Source of the DNA: Echinococcus granulosus
Lineage: Eukaryota; Platyhelminthes; Cestoda; Cyclophyllidea; Taeniidae
Assembly (NCBI RefSeq): GCF_000524195.1
Contig: NW_020170527.1
Location: 32,344 to 58,238, forward strand
Length of the DNA: 25,895 bases
Reading direction: 5' to 3'
The position numbers were made by a program, and so were the translations under genes. The stretch's first letter is position 1, and each line of letters starts with the position of its first letter. The notes below the pieces were generated by a model. It ran no database searches. It saw only the letters and a program-made list of their open reading frames with translations, and was not told the DNA's origin. Of this stretch, positions 22,452 to 25,895 are shown piece after piece.

Positions 22452-24485
22452 GTCGTCGTGCGGGCAGTAATTGCGGTGCGGAAAGATGCTAAGTCAATAT
22501 TTCCCCGTCAGGCAGCGTATTTGTAATTAAGTGAACCCGTGGTAAATGTGGTTGAAGCCGCATTCGGTTTTTCAGTTGATGCGGCAGGGGGAGAAGCTGG
22601 GGGTGTTGCGCCCAATTAAAAGAGATGTCGGTGGGTAAGATCCGGACATTAGGCTGTAAGTTAGAATTGAAAGCAGTGTCTAAACTGATGAGTGGGCTTC
22701 GCGACGACATTGTCAACTGGATAGAGCCTATAGTGAATTAGCAGTAATTTTGAGGCTCTCACGCAGACCGGCGCGTTATCGTAACTGCAGTTAACTTCGC
22801 GATTTTGGTCCCTTCAAAACGAAATCACACAAACAAATCGAACTTGGTTGCATCATGTGCAGACTATGACTATTTTATGCAAAACACTTGCGCGCAACTT
22901 CCGGGTTGTACAGAGGATAATGAATATAGCCCAAGTAAAATTTTGACCAGTTATTCGATGAATGAATGGGAAAGTGAGGGAAGATGTGTAGCGGTGGCAA
23001 TGACAGAGTGCAAATAAAAGTAAATGTAGGACAGTTTTGCGCTGAGATTGATTCATTTTTAACAGTATACAGCCGTTAACACTATTCTGCAACATCGATG
23101 CACCAGATGAATTGTGTCTTCCAGACGTTACATGGTAGCATAAGTGCTGAGTAACCCAACTTTCTTGGGCCCTTCGACTCAAGCTTGAGTTAAGCATTTA
23201 TCAATCTCAACGCATAACAGAGGCAGAAATCACAATCTCAATCGCACCCATTATCAACTCCAACGACCCATGCAGAGTTGATGCGATATGAGCCTCTATT
23301 GACCAAGTAGCACAGAAAACTCACTGGGAAGATCACTTAAACAAGTAACGCTGGCACGATTTAAGATGACAGAATGAAGTCTGAATAAAAAGGCAGCTTA
23401 AAAACACAGGTGTCAGGTAAGAGTTAACGTTATACGGGCTAGGAGGAGAGGGTAACTGTTGATGATGTCATTCGAGGGCAGGGAGGGATCTGTAAAAGCA
23501 GAGGTTCTGAGAATCTAAGAACTCAGCTGCATTCATCTTCGGTAAGTCTACAGCCCCTGCGTTTAGTCTGTGCATGAAACCGCACAGGCGACAGTCCAAT
23601 CTGATTGGTCTCTATGATTCAGAAGTTAGAAACTCTATTGAATCTCCTTTTGTCCGCCCAATCATTCGTTTATTCCCTACTCAATCATTCACCCAATCAG
23701 TAGCTACTTTTTGCTTTGACATTTATTCACTTGTCAAACTTTGTATCTCCTTGGCTACTTTGAGAAATGATCTTCAGTGCTGGCTATGCAACAGTTCCAA
23801 CTTCAGTATTTCGTACGCGCAGACCGACTACGTTCTACTTGTCTCTTGTCTACGCATAGCTCTATGTTTCCTACAAAGGGCAAAGCATGCAATGGCAACG
23901 ATGGGGCAAAGTTCTGTTCAGACAAGGAACACTGCAAAGATAGGTGACTAATTGAGAAATTACTATTCAAAATTGCCTAAAATGTGCATGCACTTATAAG
24001 TTTGTCTGGTGAAATGACTAATACTGTTGTCTGTTAGGAGTGTTGCAAGCTACAAAGCAGCAAACGGCCAGTACGCCTTCTCTACCTGTTCTACCTCAAC
24101 TCACTTTTTGCACGGTAAACTCTTTAATGTTATCAGTTGGAGTTCCTCGATGTGTTGGTCTCGTTTTTAAAGATGTCTGCGTAAGCACTAACGACTTCAA
24201 GGTAAGAACACCTGCTCAGCGCCTTCACTTCGAATATCAGTTTTCCCATACCCTGCGTTCACTAGGAGTTTATGATGTACTTCACACGCGTTGGAACTTA
24301 ATGCACTACGTACACTCTGCATGCTCACGCTGGTGTGTTAATAACAGCTGGTAGGTGTAACTGCAGTCTTTCGGTTCCCTTTAGGTAGTCTAACCTATAG
24401 TTTCGCCCGCGTAAGTGGGCATTATGCCTGCAGTAAGCAAAAATTTTCCATTTCACTCGGTAGATTTCCTTCACAGATAGTGTGG
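22452..24485. other. Convergent intergenic region, one weak exon candidate
   Basis: This lies between the ends of the EF-hand-like exon and the fucosyltransferase gene. The 125-codon frame at 23574-23951 is the longest in the window but has no motif or splice support. A stretch 23443-23541 is open for 33 codons up to a strong donor (TCG/GTAAGT), beginning EERVTVDDVIRGQGG. A second strong donor (CAG/GTAAGA) lies at 23417. These could mark a further plus-strand gene. Confidence 0.35.
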
Positions 24486-24542
24486 TTATCGTATTTGTTG
24501 ATTTATACACTCTTCATCAACTACACTTTTTACCATTTTATA
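24486..24542 (-). CDS. Candidate last exon of the fucosyltransferase gene
   Basis: The upstream exon ends in phase 0 at a strong GTGAGT donor. Only 69 bases further on is a good acceptor (aatctgtttctcag). The frame it opens reads YKMVKSVVDEECINQQIR and then TAA at 24486-24488. Phase, intron size and codon pattern all fit. Against it, many GT10 proteins end with a pair of nearby cysteines, often after an aromatic residue, and this tail has only one cysteine. A more distant last exon therefore remains possible. A possible ATTAAA poly(A) signal lies at 24123-24128 on the minus strand. Confidence 0.4.
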   Translation of the reverse strand, partial: YKMVKSVVDEECINQQIR

Positions 24543-24611
24543 CTGAGAAACAGATTTTGCTTACTCGTGTGCAGCTACCTTATATTGATGTATCAAAGGT
24601 TAGAGACTCAC

Positions 24612-25573
24612 GACAAATGTGCCATGCTCCTTCCAGGCAAAGTAGGCTGCATAGGCGGTGTCATTTTTGTCCAAATAGAGCAAGTAGTCGGTCAATTCAC
24701 GAATCGACCTGTAGTCATCCACATTAATGAAAGAGTGAGGAGGCAGTGTGCTTTCGTAGTCGTCCTTGAAGGCGCCCAACACAATGGGAACCATATCGTA
24801 TCTTCACACCATGACGTGTAGAGAATAAATGAATGAATGGCTAAAAAACTCACCAGCATAAGTTGCAAATGAATTGCTAAAGTAAACTGTGACATCCCTA
24901 TCCTTTTACTGTGCATAAGTGAAAATTGAATACTTTAGGAAACCGAGTGTTTTAGGGTAAAATTGGCTGCGTATAATGCGTGAATTGTCATAACTAACTA
25001 AAACAGGTAACAGACGTGACACACAGCTAAACTGGCTCAAACGAAATTAAATTGCGAATAAATCTTTACCGCCGGCGAAGGCTAACGTGCCGTAATGTGA
25101 ATGGATCCACATGCAGTCCAATATCCACTTTCCCTACAGTGTACGTCATGCCGCTCATATCACATTCCTCTCATGGTCACGTTAGAATATTCAACTCCCA
25201 GATACCTGATATTAGCTACCCTTATGGAATAGCTTTGCTCTGCTTAGCGGACAGGTGCTTCAGCCAGAAAAAACATGTCACGGCTACCTAACTTGAGATG
25301 ATAGAAGAAGTAGAAGGTGGCAGAAATCTCTCATGCTGAACTTTTACGTTGAGGCTGATAAGGCGGCTATCCTAGGGCAGACTTCAATTGCATTTGGCCT
25401 AATTAAGGAGGAAACGTCACGCACTGCATGGCATTGACGTAGACCTTTTCCGTTATGTAATTCCGGCAGTTGGAATTCTCAAATGAGAGGTAGAATTTGT
25501 AGTTTAGTGAAAGAAAATAAAATGGATCCAAATCGGGTGGAAACTGCGCTCGATTGCGTCCGTATATATCCAC
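24612..25573 (-). CDS. Alpha-1,3-fucosyltransferase (GT10), two internal exons of a partial gene
   Basis: Seen: exon 25425-25573 follows the acceptor ctgctttgtgtag, starts in phase 0 and encodes VDIYGRN, then YKFYLSFENSNCRNYITEK, ending with two spare bases before donor GTGCGT. Exon 24612-24801 supplies the one missing base and continues YDMVPIVLG, PPHSFINVDDY, LDKNDTAYAAYFAWKEHGTF up to donor GTGAGT. The join across a 623-base intron gives 112 uninterrupted codons. Known: VDxYG, FENSxCxxYITEK, VPIVLG and PPHSFI are the signature blocks of glycosyltransferase family 10, which moves fucose from GDP-fucose onto GlcNAc of glycans. The Tyr, Glu and Lys of the YxTEK block contact the nucleotide sugar in solved relatives. 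Animal members are type II Golgi membrane proteins. Odd: the usual Asp before YITEK is Asn. The N-terminal anchor, stem and early catalytic exons lie beyond 25895. The intron holds no convincing exon. The family call is firm; substrate specificity cannot be judged. Confidence 0.93.
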
Positions 25574-25895
25574 CTACACAAAGCAGAAAAAAGAACATTT
25601 AAGCGACTTGACACTATTGCAGGCAAGGCAGTACATTATCCATAAAAAAATTAATTTATGGGAAAAAAATCCTTTTTTCTACATAAAACACAACAGCTTG
25701 TGTGAAGTATCCTCAAGGCATAAAAGGGTAGGGGCAAGGTACGCATTTATCAGCCATGAATCTCTATGACACAGTGGCACTTATACCAATCCGTACTAAA
25801 TGTCTATATTTGGTGTAAAAATTAGCCGATCAGGTATTATAAAAGCAAATAAACATTTTACATTATCGTCTATCAGTATCATAAATTCCTAAACA
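25574..25895 (-). other. Upstream intron of the fucosyltransferase gene
   Basis: On the minus strand this precedes the acceptor at 25574-25575. I find no frame here with the conserved earlier part of a GT10 domain, so the upstream exons should lie outside the window. Confidence 0.6.

Noticed and set aside
23574..23951. Longest single ORF in the window, 125 codons
   Set aside because: No domain, no splice context and an amino-acid mix that looks random. An ORF of this size is expected by chance in six frames of 26 kb.
24854..24905. Minus-strand frame RDVTVYFSNSFATYAG ending at GTGAGT inside the fucosyltransferase intron
   Set aside because: The flanking exons join in phase without it and give the normal GT10 order. 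Inserting it would break the conserved block before VPIVLG.
25052..25160. Minus-strand frame starting MSGMTYTVGKVDIGLHV inside the same intron
   Set aside because: It lies between exons that already fit, has a poor acceptor and no GT10 motif.

Overview
This looks like eukaryotic nuclear DNA from an invertebrate with a fairly large, gene-poor, repeat-laden genome. There is no long intact ORF anywhere. Recognisable protein sequence comes only as short exons bounded by GT...AG sites, some with introns of only about 40-70 bases next to others of several hundred. A parasitic flatworm, probably a tapeworm, would fit this layout and a helminth-type family-10 fucosyltransferase gene, but that placement is inference. 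The bacterial-style ORFs of 60-125 codons found throughout are about what chance gives at this base composition (near 41-42% GC). I therefore trusted exons only where splice sites, phase, codon pattern and motifs agree.

The one gene identified with confidence is on the minus strand at the right end (24486-25573). It is the C-terminal half of an alpha-1,3-fucosyltransferase (GT10 family). Two exons join in phase to give the core donor-sugar-binding region, and a short candidate last exon follows. Its 5' exons lie beyond the window. Converging on it from the left is a plus-strand terminal exon (22259-22451) that resembles a degenerate EF-hand and has an excellent acceptor site.

Between 16.9 and 19.3 kb there seem to be two divergent unrecognised genes. 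One is a minus-strand gene of three or four phase-compatible exons (16931-17655). The other is a plus-strand set of exons (18191-19259). They are separated by about 535 bases that could hold a shared promoter. Weaker coding candidates lie at 41-218, 4787-5261, 7062-7506 (minus, possibly frameshifted), 11593-11726, 20203-20350, 20997-21488 and 23443-23541.

Most of the rest is repeats or sequence with nothing visible. One CA-rich interspersed family has three copies: A (1480-3545), B (7512-9065) and a shorter inverted copy C (10760-11115). B lacks about 260 bases present in A, and a block of about 180 bases is inverted between A and B. A separate tandem duplication of about 980 bases occupies 13280-15242. 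I saw no tRNA, rRNA, CRISPR array, complete transposon or viral gene, and no new multi-gene system that the sequence clearly supports.
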